DNA of 64,000 nt from Virgibacillus siamensis (GCF_900162695.1 NZ_FUIH01000007.1:992001-1056000), one strand, 5' to 3'. Numbered from the stretch's first letter, positions 25,589 through 34,873 are shown. Numbers and translations: made by a program. Notes: generated by a model from the letters alone, not told the origin.

Positions 25589-26068
25589 ATGGCAAATTAC
25601 ACATTGGAAGAGAAAGAAGGCTTTACGGTTTTAGGTATTGGGATTGAGCTTAAGAGCGATTACAAAGATTACGCAGGCATTATCAAGGAAAAGACAGACT
25701 TTTGGCAGGCTGTCGAACAAGATGGAAGGCTTAGTACTTTACGAGCCATAGCTAAGAATGATTACATTTTTGCTGTGAATGAAGCGGTAAATAACAAGAT
25801 GATGCATTATGCTGGTGTCATGACTGAGGAATCGATACCTGAAGCGTCCAGGGTTATTCAATTTCCAAAAGCGGAATACCTGGTTATCAAAGGGGAGGAG
25901 AAGGAAGCAGATGAATTGAATAACAAACTTACCGGAATTGCCTTTGGTCAGGTTCTGCCGGAAGCAAAGGATTTTGCCTATGTTGGCGGACCGAACACAA
26001 CGGTGGAGATGGGGCAGCGCAATGGAAAGGTTTTCGGTGAAATGTGGATCCCGGTTGTCAGGAAATAA
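25589..26068 (+). CDS. yobU: GyrI-like / effector-binding-domain protein, YobU-like
   Basis: A stand-alone effector-binding domain (GyrI-like/AraC_E_bind fold) of 159 residues without a DNA-binding region. The family binds small hydrophobic or cationic ligands; some members buffer or hydrolyse toxic compounds. The visible pattern is EKEGFTVLGIGIELKSDY, then YLVIKGEEKEADELNNKL and a C-terminal GKVFGEMWIPVV. The ATG at 25589 follows AAGGAGG; the upstream frame start at 25559 is not supported. The divergent WYL regulator probably controls it. The specific ligand cannot be told. Confidence 0.75.
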   Translation: MANYTLEEKEGFTVLGIGIELKSDYKDYAGIIKEKTDFWQAVEQDGRLSTLRAIAKNDYIFAVNEAVNNKMMHYAGVMTEESIPEASRVIQFPKAEYLVIKGEEKEADELNNKLTGIAFGQVLPEAKDFAYVGGPNTTVEMGQRNGKVFGEMWIPVVRK

Positions 26069-26175
26069 AGAACTGAAACAAAGGTAAAGTCCCATTGATT
26101 AATTAATTATCAATAGCAATTTTTTCCCCTTAAACATCTACTATTGTAAACGCAGTTTTAAAGGGGATGTACAGC

Positions 26176-27717
26176 TTGAATAAGAAACTGAAAAAGTTTG
26201 TTGATGCCTTGCCAATACCGGAAACACTAAAACCGTTGCGCAAAAATAAGCATGAAACCTACTATGAAGTTCAGATGACAGAATTCCATCAAAAGCTGCA
26301 TCGTGATTTAGGTCCAACACGACTATGGGGATACAACGGACAATTTCCCGGTCCTGTCATTGATGTTAATCAAGGAGAACCAATTTATGTGAAATGGGAA
26401 AATAAGCTGCCAGCTAAACATTTTCTGCCAATTGATAAAACCCTTCACAATCTTGACAAACTTCCGGATGTCCGTACTGTTACACATTTGCATGGAGGAG
26501 AAACACGACCTGATAGTGACGGATATCCGGAAGCTTGGTTTACAAGAAATTACCGGGATAAAGGTCCGCATTTTAAAACGGAAACCTATCATTATTTGAA
26601 TCAACAACAAGGTGCCACACTCTGGTATCACGACCATGCGATGGGGATAACAAGGCTTAACATCTATGCCGGCCTGGCAGGTATGTATATTATTAGGGAT
26701 GAACAGGAAGAAAGGCTTAATCTTCCTTCAGGGGATTACGAGATTCCGCTAATTATAATGGACCGATCATTTCACGACAACGGTGAATTGCTCTACCCGC
26801 AACAGCCGGATGATCCACAGGAAAACTGGCCCAATCCGTCGATCAGACCTTTTTTTATTGGAGAGGCAAACGTTGTTAATGGAAAAATATGGCCTTATGT
26901 AGAAGTTGAACCACGAAAGTACCGGTTTCGAATCCTGAATGCTGCCAACACCCGCGCCTATCAGCTTTTTTTGGATTCTGGTCAATCATTTTATCAAATT
27001 GGTTCTGACGGTGGTTTAATGCGAAGAACGGTTAAGCTGGAAAGTTTAGCGATTGAACCAGCAGAACGTTTCGATGTTATCATTGATTTTTCCGGGCATG
27101 ATGGAGAAACAGTTATACTTAAAAATGACCTTGGTTCAAATGCCGATCCTGAGGACGAAACGGATGATGTTATGCAATTCAACGTAACACTTCCTTTAAC
27201 GTCAAAGGACAGAAGCAGTATTCCCCGGTATTTAAGACGGATTCCTTCACTCAGCGAAAATAAAGTTAGACGTATCCGGAACCTGAAACTGGTCGGTTCA
27301 ACTGATAAACTCGGACGTCCAATGTTATTGCTTGATAATAAAAAATGGCTGGACCCTGTCACAGAAACCCCCGAATTAGGCTCAACGGAAATCTGGTCAT
27401 TTATTAACTGCACCAACTTTACACATCCCATCCATATTCATCTGATTCAATTCCAAGTAATTGATCGACAACCATTTGACCTTGACCAATACAATCAAGA
27501 TGGGTCAATCGTCTTCACTGGATCAGCAAAACCACCAAATTCGAATGAGAAAAGCTGGAAGGACACAGTAGCAGCACCATCGGGCCAAATAACGCGCGTC
27601 ATTGTCAGGTTTGGTCCTTTCACCGGTGATTATGTATGGCACTGTCATATACTTGAGCATGAAGATTATGACATGATGCGCCCGATGAAGGTAATCGAAA
27701 AGGATAAGCAGGAATAG
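26176..27717 (+). CDS. cotA: CotA-like multicopper oxidase (spore-coat laccase)
   Basis: This is a three-cupredoxin laccase resembling CotA, the outer-coat oxidase that forms brown spore pigment. From TTG 26176 the product is 513 residues, the same size as B. subtilis CotA, and the start NKKLKKFVDALPIPETLKP matches its N-terminus. All four copper motifs are present: HLHGG, WYHDHAMG, HPIHIHLIQF and WHCHILEHEDYDMMRP. TTG is favoured because AAAGGGG sits about 9 bp upstream, while the ATG at 26167 abuts that site. No signal peptide is visible, as for CotA. Location in this window is outside the conserved backbone. Confidence 0.9.
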   Translation: MNKKLKKFVDALPIPETLKPLRKNKHETYYEVQMTEFHQKLHRDLGPTRLWGYNGQFPGPVIDVNQGEPIYVKWENKLPAKHFLPIDKTLHNLDKLPDVRTVTHLHGGETRPDSDGYPEAWFTRNYRDKGPHFKTETYHYLNQQQGATLWYHDHAMGITRLNIYAGLAGMYIIRDEQEERLNLPSGDYEIPLIIMDRSFHDNGELLYPQQPDDPQENWPNPSIRPFFIGEANVVNGKIWPYVEVEPRKYRFRILNAANTRAYQLFLDSGQSFYQIGSDGGLMRRTVKLESLAIEPAERFDVIIDFSGHDGETVILKNDLGSNADPEDETDDVMQFNVTLPLTSKDRSSIPRYLRRIPSLSENKVRRIRNLKLVGSTDKLGRPMLLLDNKKWLDPVTETPELGSTEIWSFINCTNFTHPIHIHLIQFQVIDRQPFDLDQYNQDGSIVFTGSAKPPNSNEKSWKDTVAAPSGQITRVIVRFGPFTGDYVWHCHILEHEDYDMMRPMKVIEKDKQE

Positions 27718-27792
27718 GAAGTATGTAAACCGAACTGTGTGATAGCACAAGTTAGGTTCGGTTATCGCTAATTCAATTTAAGGAAGAGCACT

Positions 27793-27826
27793 AGGCGCCC
27801 ATCTGGTATATGAGGTGCCTTTTCTT
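27793..27826 (+). terminator. Probable terminator after the laccase gene
   Basis: AGGCGCC (27793-27799) pairs with GGTGCCT (27814-27820), one G-T pair, followed by TTTCTT. A second hairpin without a T run, AACCGAAC/GTTCGGTT, lies just upstream at 27728-27763. Confidence 0.55.
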
Positions 27827-27926
27827 GTATGCTGGCCATAGTTAAATGACAAGGCTTTTAAATAAAATGTAAGAATGGTGGCACAATATAGGTATCACAA
27901 ACTGTGTAACACAAAAGGAGTAGTGT

Positions 27927-28943
27927 ATGAAAGCGTTTTTCGAATTGCTGAAAAAGGGGAGTACTTCCTCGTTATGGGCTAGCATCATTAATGTAGTGGT
28001 CGCAATATTGAAAGGGATTGTCTTTTTTATTACCGGAAATGTGGCTATGTTTGCTGAACTGATGCACAGCATTGGTGATGCCGTCAATCAACTTTTTGTA
28101 TTTTTGGGGTCCGCGTTAAGTAATAAGGCACCTACCGATCGATTTCCCGGAGGCTTTGCACGGCTAGTTAATTTGGTATTGCTTTTTGCGGTCATTATCG
28201 TTGGAGTTCTCGCCTATGAAACGATTAAGAAGGGGATTCACCATATCATTGCCCCCCCTGAATCCGGTGAATGGGTTTGGCTGAATGTGGCGGTGCTGGC
28301 GGCTGCAATGATTCTTGAGGGATTTGTCTGGTTTAAAGCAATGAAAGAAATAACAGCGGAATTAACAGGCGATGATATAAAAGGGTTTAAAGTTATATCT
28401 GAAAGCTTTAAGAATATAAGTGAAGCAAAACCAGCAACCAAGCTTGTTTTTTTGGAAGATGCGGTGGCTACCACTGGCGCGTTGATTGCCATCATAGCTA
28501 TTTTAATTGGTACCTACACTCCATTTCATTCGGCTGAAGGTTATGCTTCCGTAATTATTGGATTAATGCTGTTCGTTGTTGTCGGACGAATCTTCCTTGA
28601 TAATGCTGCAGGTGTTTTGGGGGCATCTGATGAAGATATGGAAGCAAAGATTGGTGAATATGTGTTCGCAGAGCCTGAAATTGAGGACATCCGTGAGCTG
28701 ATGGTTATGCGGGAAGGGAGCGAACTTCACGTTGAATTGAAGATAGAACTCGAATCAGATATGACAATAGCAGAAGCTGATAAGATTCGTGATAAGATTG
28801 AAAATAAGATTTTGGATGAAAAAGGGGTAACGGATGTAATTATTGAGTTTGATGAGAATGATAACAAGCAACATTGGGATGAGTCGAAAAAAGAAACAAA
28901 AAAGGTCGAGAAAGGATCAGCCGATAGCCAAGATCAAAAGTAA
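27927..28943 (+). CDS. Cation diffusion facilitator family transporter
   Basis: CDF proteins export divalent metal ions (Zn, Mn, Fe or Co) by proton antiport as dimers. The 338-residue protein has about six membrane segments, the helix-2 site AELMHSIGDAVNQ, and a helix-5 site of the SLC30A9/YdbO-like type (FLEDAVATTGALIA). A cytoplasmic dimerisation domain begins near residue 240 (FAEPEIEDIRELMVMREG...ELHVELKIELE). The C-terminus is a highly charged Lys/Glu tail. Metal specificity cannot be assigned. The start follows AAAGGAG. It is not obviously in an operon with its neighbours. Confidence 0.82.
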   Translation: MKAFFELLKKGSTSSLWASIINVVVAILKGIVFFITGNVAMFAELMHSIGDAVNQLFVFLGSALSNKAPTDRFPGGFARLVNLVLLFAVIIVGVLAYETIKKGIHHIIAPPESGEWVWLNVAVLAAAMILEGFVWFKAMKEITAELTGDDIKGFKVISESFKNISEAKPATKLVFLEDAVATTGALIAIIAILIGTYTPFHSAEGYASVIIGLMLFVVVGRIFLDNAAGVLGASDEDMEAKIGEYVFAEPEIEDIRELMVMREGSELHVELKIELESDMTIAEADKIRDKIENKILDEKGVTDVIIEFDENDNKQHWDESKKETKKVEKGSADSQDQK

Positions 28944-28997
28944 GTATGGTTGTTGGACCGTTCGTGATGGATATTTTAAAAATCACATTACATAAAT

Positions 28998-29037
28998 GGA
29001 CGCATTTTCAGAAAGTGAGAATTGCGTTCTTTTTTTA
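28998..29037 (+). terminator. Intrinsic terminator after the cation efflux gene
   Basis: ACGCA (29000-29004) pairs with TGCGT (29023-29027), extended by an imperfect TTTTC/GAGAA stem, followed by TCTTTTTTT. Confidence 0.6.
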
Positions 29038-29131
29038 TGTTTAGGAGAGGAATCAAACATAGTTTATAGGGGGTTTTAGCTTGTCTTTTGATTGATAGAA
29101 TGTTTTTTAGAGATAAAGTGAAACGAAATGG

Positions 29132-29160
29132 TTGTAAGCTGTTCTCGCACCAAGTATAAT
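29132..29160 (+). promoter_or_regulatory. Sigma-A promoter of the MFS transporter gene
   Basis: TTGTAA (29132-29137), a 17-bp spacer and a perfect TATAAT (29155-29160), 46 bp upstream of the start codon. No clear operator palindrome was recognised. Confidence 0.75.
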
Positions 29161-29206
29161 TTGACAGTTAAATGATTTAGTTCATAGAAAGAAAAGGGGA
29201 ATATAA

Positions 29207-30646
29207 ATGACGTTGCAACCTTATAATAAAACTTTAATGGCCGCACTGCTGCTTGCGGGTTCTTTTATTGCGATTTTGAATCAGACACTGATGATAACAG
29301 CTATTCCTCCAATCATGGATGAAATGAATATATCAGCTAATACAGCTCAATGGCTGACCACGGTCTTTATGCTTGTCAATGGGGTTATGATCCCAATCAC
29401 TGCATTTTTAATTGAACGATTTTCAACACGTCAGCTTTTTATGACAGCGATGAGTGTATTTGCCATGGGTACAATTGTAGGCGGAATTGCCCCGAACTTT
29501 ACTGTGCTTTTAGCAGGAAGAATTATCCAATCAGCTGGTGCCGGGATAATGTTACCGCTCATGCAGACAGTTTTCCTGTTAATTTTCCCTGTAAACAAAC
29601 GGGGAGCGGCGATGGGTTACATCGGGCTCGTAATCTCTTTTGCGCCAGCTATTGGACCAACTTTGTCCGGTTGGGTGACGTCTAATTATTCCTGGAGATT
29701 TTTATTTTTACTAATCTTACCTTTAGCGATTTTAATTATAATTATAGCTTATTTCATTTTGAGGAATGTTACTGAGCTTACGTACCCGAAACTCGATATT
29801 ACATCGATTATCTTATCTTCGGTTGGTTTCGGAGGACTTCTGTTTGGCTTTTCAAGTGCCGGAAACTATGGATGGGACAGCGGAAGAACCATTGTCATTC
29901 TTGCAGTTGGTTCGCTTACCCTGGCAGTTTTTATCATGCGTCAATTACACATGAAGCATCCGATGTTGGAATTCAGGGTATTCAAATACAACACGTTTAC
30001 AATTGCAACAATAATTGGCATGATATCGTTCCTTGGGTTGATTGGATCAGAAACTTTAATCCCGCTTTATATGCAGAATATGAGAGGTTTCACAGCAATG
30101 GAATCCGGACTCGTCCTTCTTCCCGGTGCGCTTATCTCCGGATTCATGTCCCCGATTACAGGACGGATTTTTGACCGATTTGGAGCTCGTTTGTTGTCGC
30201 TTATTGGTTTGATTATTATGACTGCCGCAACGTTGGCTTTTGGTTTTCTTGGCACAACGACAACGTTAACGTTCCTGATTGTCATGTATGCTGTTCGCAT
30301 GTTTGGATTTTCAATGGTTATGATGCCTGTAACGACGGCAGGGTTGAATCAACTGCCACAAAAATTGATACCGCATGGAGCGGCAATGAATAATACAATG
30401 CGGCAAATTGCAGCGTCGGTAGGGACTGCAATCCTTGTAACGATTATGACGATGACGGCGCAAAACGCCCAGCAAAGCTCATCGATTTCAAACCCTGGCA
30501 TTCATGGAGTCAATATTGCTTTTCTGGTGATTGTTGTATTCTCGTTCTTTGCGATTATCTTATCTATTTTTGTTAAAAGAACGTATCCACCTGCTGATGA
30601 AGCCGAGGATACAAAAAATGATAAGAAAAAAGCGCAAAATGGGTAA
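29207..30646 (+). CDS. MFS transporter, DHA2 (EmrB/QacA) drug-efflux family
   Basis: A 479-residue membrane protein with about 14 hydrophobic segments, the layout of proton-driven multidrug exporters of the DHA2 family. Visible signatures are the first-helix motif SFIAILNQTLMITAIPPIM, the motif-A-like ITAFLIERFSTRQLF, the motif C segment GLVISFAPAIGPTLSGW, and PITGRIFDRFGARLLS. It starts after AAAAGGGG and has its own sigma-A promoter and terminator. No regulator gene is adjacent. Substrate is unknown; similar length proteins in Bacillus include LmrB-type pumps, but the resemblance is not strong enough to name it. Confidence 0.85.
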   Translation: MTLQPYNKTLMAALLLAGSFIAILNQTLMITAIPPIMDEMNISANTAQWLTTVFMLVNGVMIPITAFLIERFSTRQLFMTAMSVFAMGTIVGGIAPNFTVLLAGRIIQSAGAGIMLPLMQTVFLLIFPVNKRGAAMGYIGLVISFAPAIGPTLSGWVTSNYSWRFLFLLILPLAILIIIIAYFILRNVTELTYPKLDITSIILSSVGFGGLLFGFSSAGNYGWDSGRTIVILAVGSLTLAVFIMRQLHMKHPMLEFRVFKYNTFTIATIIGMISFLGLIGSETLIPLYMQNMRGFTAMESGLVLLPGALISGFMSPITGRIFDRFGARLLSLIGLIIMTAATLAFGFLGTTTTLTFLIVMYAVRMFGFSMVMMPVTTAGLNQLPQKLIPHGAAMNNTMRQIAASVGTAILVTIMTMTAQNAQQSSSISNPGIHGVNIAFLVIVVFSFFAIILSIFVKRTYPPADEAEDTKNDKKKAQNG

Positions 30647-30708
30647 TCTCGAAACAAGATGTAGTAAAGAACAGCAACATAAGATTTTTTGGCATCAAAA
30701 TATATGTG

Positions 30709-30738
30709 AAAAAGCAGGAGTTTACTTCTGCTTTTTTT
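30709..30738 (+). terminator. Intrinsic terminator after the MFS gene
   Basis: AAAAAGCAG (30709-30717) pairs with CTGCTTTTT (30728-30736), followed by more T residues. Confidence 0.8.
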
Positions 30739-31011
30739 GTTTTCATTGTGCTTTCGTTGGTTGTGGAAGATTGATAGACCTATTTAACCATTTTATTAAA
30801 ATGTGGCTTTTCCGGTTAGGGCATAAGCCTCATTTGTGTTTGTACCTAAAGGAAATTGAGAAAATTTGTAGAAATATTGCTTGAATCGTCAGCACTTAAA
30901 GAAGTTTGCAGAAAGAGAGAGGTGAAAAGAAAATGGATGGTTGATTTTCAGCGAAATATTGGGTGTGACGTTTGATCGGCATGCAACAAATCATACAAGG
31001 AGGGATTATGC
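30739..31011. other. Intergenic region before the amidase, no gene seen
   Basis: This stretch completes a 365-bp gap between the MFS gene and the amidase. No frame with a ribosome-binding site and sensible length was found on either strand. It should contain the amidase promoter, but no convincing -35/-10 pair was picked out by eye. Confidence 0.5.
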
Positions 31012-32988
31012 ATGGTCACAAATCGAAGCACGATTATATCAATTTTATTCTTTTTCTTGATAATGATAAACTTGCTGGCAGTGCCTTCAGGTGTATTCGC
31101 TAAAAAGGCGGATGCGTTCTCCATGAACAAGTCTAGCCCTGATGTGCTTCAAAAAGCCTTTAAGAAAGCATCCAAGAAGTTTGATGTGCCACAAGGTATA
31201 CTCATGTCAGTTTCATATAACATGACACAATGGAATCATCACCGGGGAAAGCCGAGTACTTCCGGTGGTTACGGGGTTATGCATCTGACGCATGTCAATC
31301 AAATACCAGAGGTCAGTGCAAAGGGCGACGGTATGGAAAGGAAAAGCCGTTCTGTTGCACACGATCCCAAAATGCATACACTTGATCAAGCTGCGAAGCT
31401 GTTGGGAGTAAGCAAGAAAGCTCTAAAACGAAATCCCGTTCAAAATATTCGCGGAGGTGCAGCCCTGCTTGCAAAATATGCCCGACAAACTGTGGGCGAG
31501 ACCCCAAATGATTTATCTGATTGGTATGGAGCAGTGGCTAAATACAGCGGTTCGGATTATAAAAATGTAGCAAAATCCTTTGCTGACCGTGTGTACGAGA
31601 CCATTCAGGAAGGTGTGGAGCGCACCACCTTAACCGGGCAGCATGTTGTGTTAAAATCCGAAAAAGTGAAATCGAACAATCGTACGATTCAACCACTTAA
31701 TCTTCGCAACCCAAGGAAAACAAACACTGATTGTCCAAACGGATTGGCGTGCAGGTTCATCCCAGCCCTTTACGAGCAATTTTCAAGCAGTCCTTATAAT
31801 TACGGGAACTATGACCTTGCCAATCGTCCCGAAGACGGACTTGATATTAAATACATCATCATTCACGATATCGAAGGAACTTATATGGAGGGAATTAATA
31901 CGTTTCTGTCCCAATCATATGTAAGTGCCCACTATGTACTCAGGTCAACAGACGGGCAGATTACGGAGATGGTAAGGCCTAAGGATATAGCCTGGCAAGC
32001 AGGAAACTGGTATGTCAATTATCATTCAATTGGTTTGGAACATGCGGGTGTCGCGGTTGAAGGTGCAGAATGGTATAGTGAGCCGATGTATCATGCTTCC
32101 GCGAGGCTTGTAAAATACCTTGCTGAGAGGTACGATGTCCCCCTTGACAGACAGCATATTATCGGCCATGACGAAGTTCCGGGGACAAGTGCAGAAGATC
32201 AGACCAACATGCATTGGGATCCGGGACCATATTGGAATTGGAAGCATTATTTCGAACTGCTTGGGAAGCCTGATCATCCACGTAAAAAACAGGGTAGCAG
32301 TAATGAAAATGCCATCGTTACGATTGCACCGAAATTCCATAAGAATAAACCTGTTTTGACGTATAGAGGAGAGCAATTGGAACCACAGTCGTCAAATTTT
32401 GTATATTTGCGAACTGCCCCAAGTTTTGATGCACCTTTGCTAGGCGATGCTGCTCTCCATCCGGACGGTATACCTGGTACAACATTAATTAATGATTGGG
32501 GCGACAAAGCAGTATTCGGCCGAAGCTATTACCGTGCAGACAGGGCGGGTGACTGGACTGCAATCTACTATGCAGGACAGAAAGCCTGGTTCCATAATCC
32601 ACATGGGAAGAAAACCGTTCCTGATAGTGGAATGCTTATTACGCCGAAAGAAAGTCTGGAATCTATTCCGGTCTATGGAATGGCTCTTCCAGAAGACTCC
32701 GCATACGAAGGTACTGGTATTCCTCAATGGGCAAGGGGAACCATCAACAAGCTGCAATACAGGATTCCGGAAGGGCAAACTTACGTAGCCTCGGGTCCAT
32801 TCAATGCCGATTATTATTATGCAAAATTATACAATCAGCCAGAGACCAATCAAGTTGTTGAAGGAGAAACTGAATACTATCAGATTTCCTTTAACCATCG
32901 TATCGCTTTTGTAAAGAAAAGCGATGTCAATGTCATCCGTCAATCCGGTGAAGATAATGATGGGAAAAAGGTCGATGACGACGAATAA
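31012..32988 (+). CDS. Secreted N-acetylmuramoyl-L-alanine amidase with an SLT-like N-terminal domain
   Basis: The 658-residue protein has a signal peptide (hydrophobic core ISILFFFLIMINLLAV, cleavage probably after VFA near residue 30). Residues of about 45-200 resemble a lytic-transglycosylase/lysozyme fold (GGYGVMHLTH, then NIRGGAALLAKYA and DWYGAVAKYSG). Residues 275-420 form an Amidase_2 (AmpD/PGRP-type) zinc domain with ligands expected in YIIIHDIEG and HWDPGPYW. The C-terminal third looks SH3-like (FVYLRTAPSFDAPLLGD). It should cleave the amide bond linking muramic acid to the stem peptide. The SLT-like domain seems to lack the catalytic glutamate (SYNMTQW where an SYxESRW-type motif is expected). 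Start follows AAGGAGGG. Confidence 0.82.
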   Translation: MVTNRSTIISILFFFLIMINLLAVPSGVFAKKADAFSMNKSSPDVLQKAFKKASKKFDVPQGILMSVSYNMTQWNHHRGKPSTSGGYGVMHLTHVNQIPEVSAKGDGMERKSRSVAHDPKMHTLDQAAKLLGVSKKALKRNPVQNIRGGAALLAKYARQTVGETPNDLSDWYGAVAKYSGSDYKNVAKSFADRVYETIQEGVERTTLTGQHVVLKSEKVKSNNRTIQPLNLRNPRKTNTDCPNGLACRFIPALYEQFSSSPYNYGNYDLANRPEDGLDIKYIIIHDIEGTYMEGINTFLSQSYVSAHYVLRSTDGQITEMVRPKDIAWQAGNWYVNYHSIGLEHAGVAVEGAEWYSEPMYHASARLVKYLAERYDVPLDRQHIIGHDEVPGTSAEDQTNMHWDPGPYWNWKHYFELLGKPDHPRKKQGSSNENAIVTIAPKFHKNKPVLTYRGEQLEPQSSNFVYLRTAPSFDAPLLGDAALHPDGIPGTTLINDWGDKAVFGRSYYRADRAGDWTAIYYAGQKAWFHNPHGKKTVPDSGMLITPKESLESIPVYGMALPEDSAYEGTGIPQWARGTINKLQYRIPEGQTYVASGPFNADYYYAKLYNQPETNQVVEGETEYYQISFNHRIAFVKKSDVNVIRQSGEDNDGKKVDDDE

Positions 32989-33028
32989 CGTTGTCCTATA
33001 AACAGACAAAAATACAGAACCCGACTTG

Positions 33029-33065
33029 GCCGTTTTTGGTGGCAAATCATCAAAAACGGCTTTTT
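33029..33065 (+). terminator. Intrinsic terminator after the amidase gene
   Basis: GCCGTTTTTG (33029-33038) pairs perfectly with CAAAAACGGC (33051-33060), followed by five T residues. Confidence 0.85.
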
Positions 33066-33091
33066 CCAGTACGGTCCGCACAAGTTTTTTG

Positions 33092-33268
33092 TCATTGATA
33101 GTTTCTGAAAACTTCCTGAACTGATCTTTTCTGCCATTTAAATTCCCGGGCATAATTTTTAGCCATCCATTGGAGGAACTCTTTTTCGTTTATGGTTAAT
33201 TTTCGATGGAGTTGATTTTCAAATTCATCGGCAAAATGTAAATATGCTGCTTTTGCAATATCGTTCAT
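33092..33268 (-). CDS. Small hypothetical protein, 58 residues
   Basis: A short open frame on the minus strand begins ATG at 33268, preceded by AAGGGA (very close) and AAGGCGG further up, and ends TGA at 33092-33094. The predicted product is soluble and mixed in charge, with aromatic residues at regular spacing (MNDIAKAAYLHFADEFENQL at the N-terminus, QWMAKNYAREFKWQ in the middle), suggesting two or three helices. I do not recognise the family. It fills the otherwise empty gap between the amidase and the DUF4256 gene. Evidence is codon-like composition and position only. Confidence 0.4.
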   Translation of the reverse strand: MNDIAKAAYLHFADEFENQLHRKLTINEKEFLQWMAKNYAREFKWQKRSVQEVFRNYQ

Positions 33269-33511
33269 TTCCCTTAAACCGCCTTTTGTTATTATATTAG
33301 ATGGTTACCCGTGAACGGTTGCAAACAAACGCAGTTAACGGAATATTCAATTTAAATTAAAGATATAAGGTTTATTTGAATTGGCTGGTTATACGAGGCG
33401 ATGAATTTACTTAATCATTTCATTATTGTAAACTGAATTTAATACGTTCATATAATTTTTTAAAATTAAATCATGTTTACTTAACCTGGTAACAGTAAGG
33501 GGGAAATTTTG

Positions 33512-34078
33512 ATGGCAGGCACGAAAATAGAATTGACAAAGGAACAACATCAGGAATTACTTGAAACATTGAAAGCCCGTTTTGAAAAAAACATGAATCG
33601 GCATAAAGGTCTTGAATGGGATCCAATCCAAACAAGGCTTGAAAGGAATACTGAAAAACTTTGGTCACTCCATGCAATGGAAAAAACCGGTGGTGAACCG
33701 GATATTGTGGCCTACGATGAAAAGAAGGACGAATACATTTTTACTGATTGTTCGAAGGAAAGTCCAAAAGGTCGCAGAAGTGTTTGCTATGACCGTGAAG
33801 CACTGGAATCAAGGAAAAAACATAAGCCTGAAAATAATGCCATTGATATGGCAGCTGAGATGGGCATTGAACTGCTAACGGAAGAAGCGTATCGGGCATT
33901 ACAGGAACTCGGAAATTTCGATATGAAAACGTCAAGCTGGGTGCAAACTCCTGCTGATATTAGAGAACTTGGCGGAGCTCTTTTTTGCGATTATCGCTAT
34001 GAGCATGTTTTTGTTTACCACAATGGTGCATCAAGCTATTATGCCGCCAGAGGGTTTCGTGGCTCGCTGAGGATTTGA
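33512..34078 (+). CDS. DUF4256 family protein
   Basis: A 188-residue soluble protein recognisable as DUF4256 by ERNTEKLWSLHAMEKTGGEPD, FTDCSKESPKGRRSVCYD, and the C-terminal GGALFCDYRYEHVFVYHNGA followed by YYAARGFRG. The family is widespread in bacteria; no function is established. The ATG at 33512 is chosen over the TTG immediately before it, with GTAAGGGGGAAA upstream. It is followed after about 100 bp by ydeI on the same strand, but there is no sign of functional linkage. Confidence 0.8.
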   Translation: MAGTKIELTKEQHQELLETLKARFEKNMNRHKGLEWDPIQTRLERNTEKLWSLHAMEKTGGEPDIVAYDEKKDEYIFTDCSKESPKGRRSVCYDREALESRKKHKPENNAIDMAAEMGIELLTEEAYRALQELGNFDMKTSSWVQTPADIRELGGALFCDYRYEHVFVYHNGASSYYAARGFRGSLRI

Positions 34079-34174
34079 ACAATAACTCCGCAACAAACTG
34101 CCGTAAACATGGGGTAGAGGCAGGAAATTTCTGCAGTCTATTTTATTAAAGATTGAAAAGGGGGGTGTCCCTTG

Positions 34175-34768
34175 ATGACAACGATGAATCCTAAGGTTGA
34201 AGCGTACTTAAATAAAGCTGAAAAGTGGAAAGAAGAATACGTGACATTGAGAAATATCGTTCTTGATAGTGACAGTGAACTGGATGAGGAATTTAAGTGG
34301 AAGCATCCATGTTACACGGTTGAAAACAAAAATGTAGTTTTAATACATGGTTTTAAGGAATATTGTGCGTTTCTGTTTCCAAAAGGAGCCCTGTTAAAGG
34401 ATAAACATGGAATACTAATCCAACAAACTGAAAATGTACAGGCTGCCCGTCAAATTCGATTTACCAATGTCAACGAGATAGTCGAAATGGAAACGATTTT
34501 GAAAGCATATATTCATGAAGCTGTTGAAGTGGAAAAGGCCGGATTAAAAGTGAAATCAAAAGCGCCTGCAGAATTCCATATTCCTGAAGAATTTCAACGT
34601 AAATTAGATGAAAACCCAGACTTGAAAACTGCTTTTGAGGAATTAACGCCAGGGAGACAAAGGGCATATATTCTTTACTTTTCCAAGGCTAAACAATCCA
34701 AAACCCGCGAGCGGAGGGTTGAAAATTATATGCAGCAGATCCTCGCCGGGAAAGGACTAAATGATTAA
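34175..34768 (+). CDS. ydeI: YdeI/OmdA family protein (DUF1801 plus OmdA-like C-terminal region)
   Basis: A 197-residue cytoplasmic protein whose N-terminal part (FKWKHPCYTVENKNVVLIHGF, then EYCAFLFPKGALLKD) is a DUF1801/YdhG-like domain. The C-terminal part (IPEEFQRKLDENPDLKTAFE, then LTPGRQRAYILYFSKAKQ) is the YdeI/OmpD-associated region. Function is unknown; some relatives are annotated as bacteriocin-protection proteins without firm proof. Length and sequence closely resemble B. subtilis YdeI as I remember it. ATG 34175 lies about 8 bp after AAAAGGGGGG. A bidirectional terminator follows. Confidence 0.8.
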   Translation: MTTMNPKVEAYLNKAEKWKEEYVTLRNIVLDSDSELDEEFKWKHPCYTVENKNVVLIHGFKEYCAFLFPKGALLKDKHGILIQQTENVQAARQIRFTNVNEIVEMETILKAYIHEAVEVEKAGLKVKSKAPAEFHIPEEFQRKLDENPDLKTAFEELTPGRQRAYILYFSKAKQSKTRERRVENYMQQILAGKGLND

Positions 34769-34830
34769 TGCCAGTGTTCCAACAGTTCTTTCTATTATTA
34801 TTAAACGGGACATTTCCTCATTCTAAAAAC

Positions 34831-34873
34831 GACAGTGGAAAGGATAGTATATTCTTCTTTTCCACTGTCATTT
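34831..34873. terminator. Bidirectional terminator between ydeI and dapA
   Basis: GACAGTGGAAA (34831-34841) pairs with TTTCCACTGTC (34859-34869). A T-rich tract follows on the plus strand (ATTTTATG) and GTTTTTAG on the minus strand, so it can end both converging genes. Confidence 0.75.

Noticed and set aside
26094..26114. AT-rich near-palindrome upstream of the laccase gene
   Set aside because: ATTGAT..ATCAAT with an alternating core is common by chance in AT-rich DNA, and no promoter context singles it out as an operator.
26167..26175. ATG 26167 as the start of the laccase
   Set aside because: It abuts its only Shine-Dalgarno sequence; TTG 26176 has proper spacing and aligns with the CotA N-terminus.
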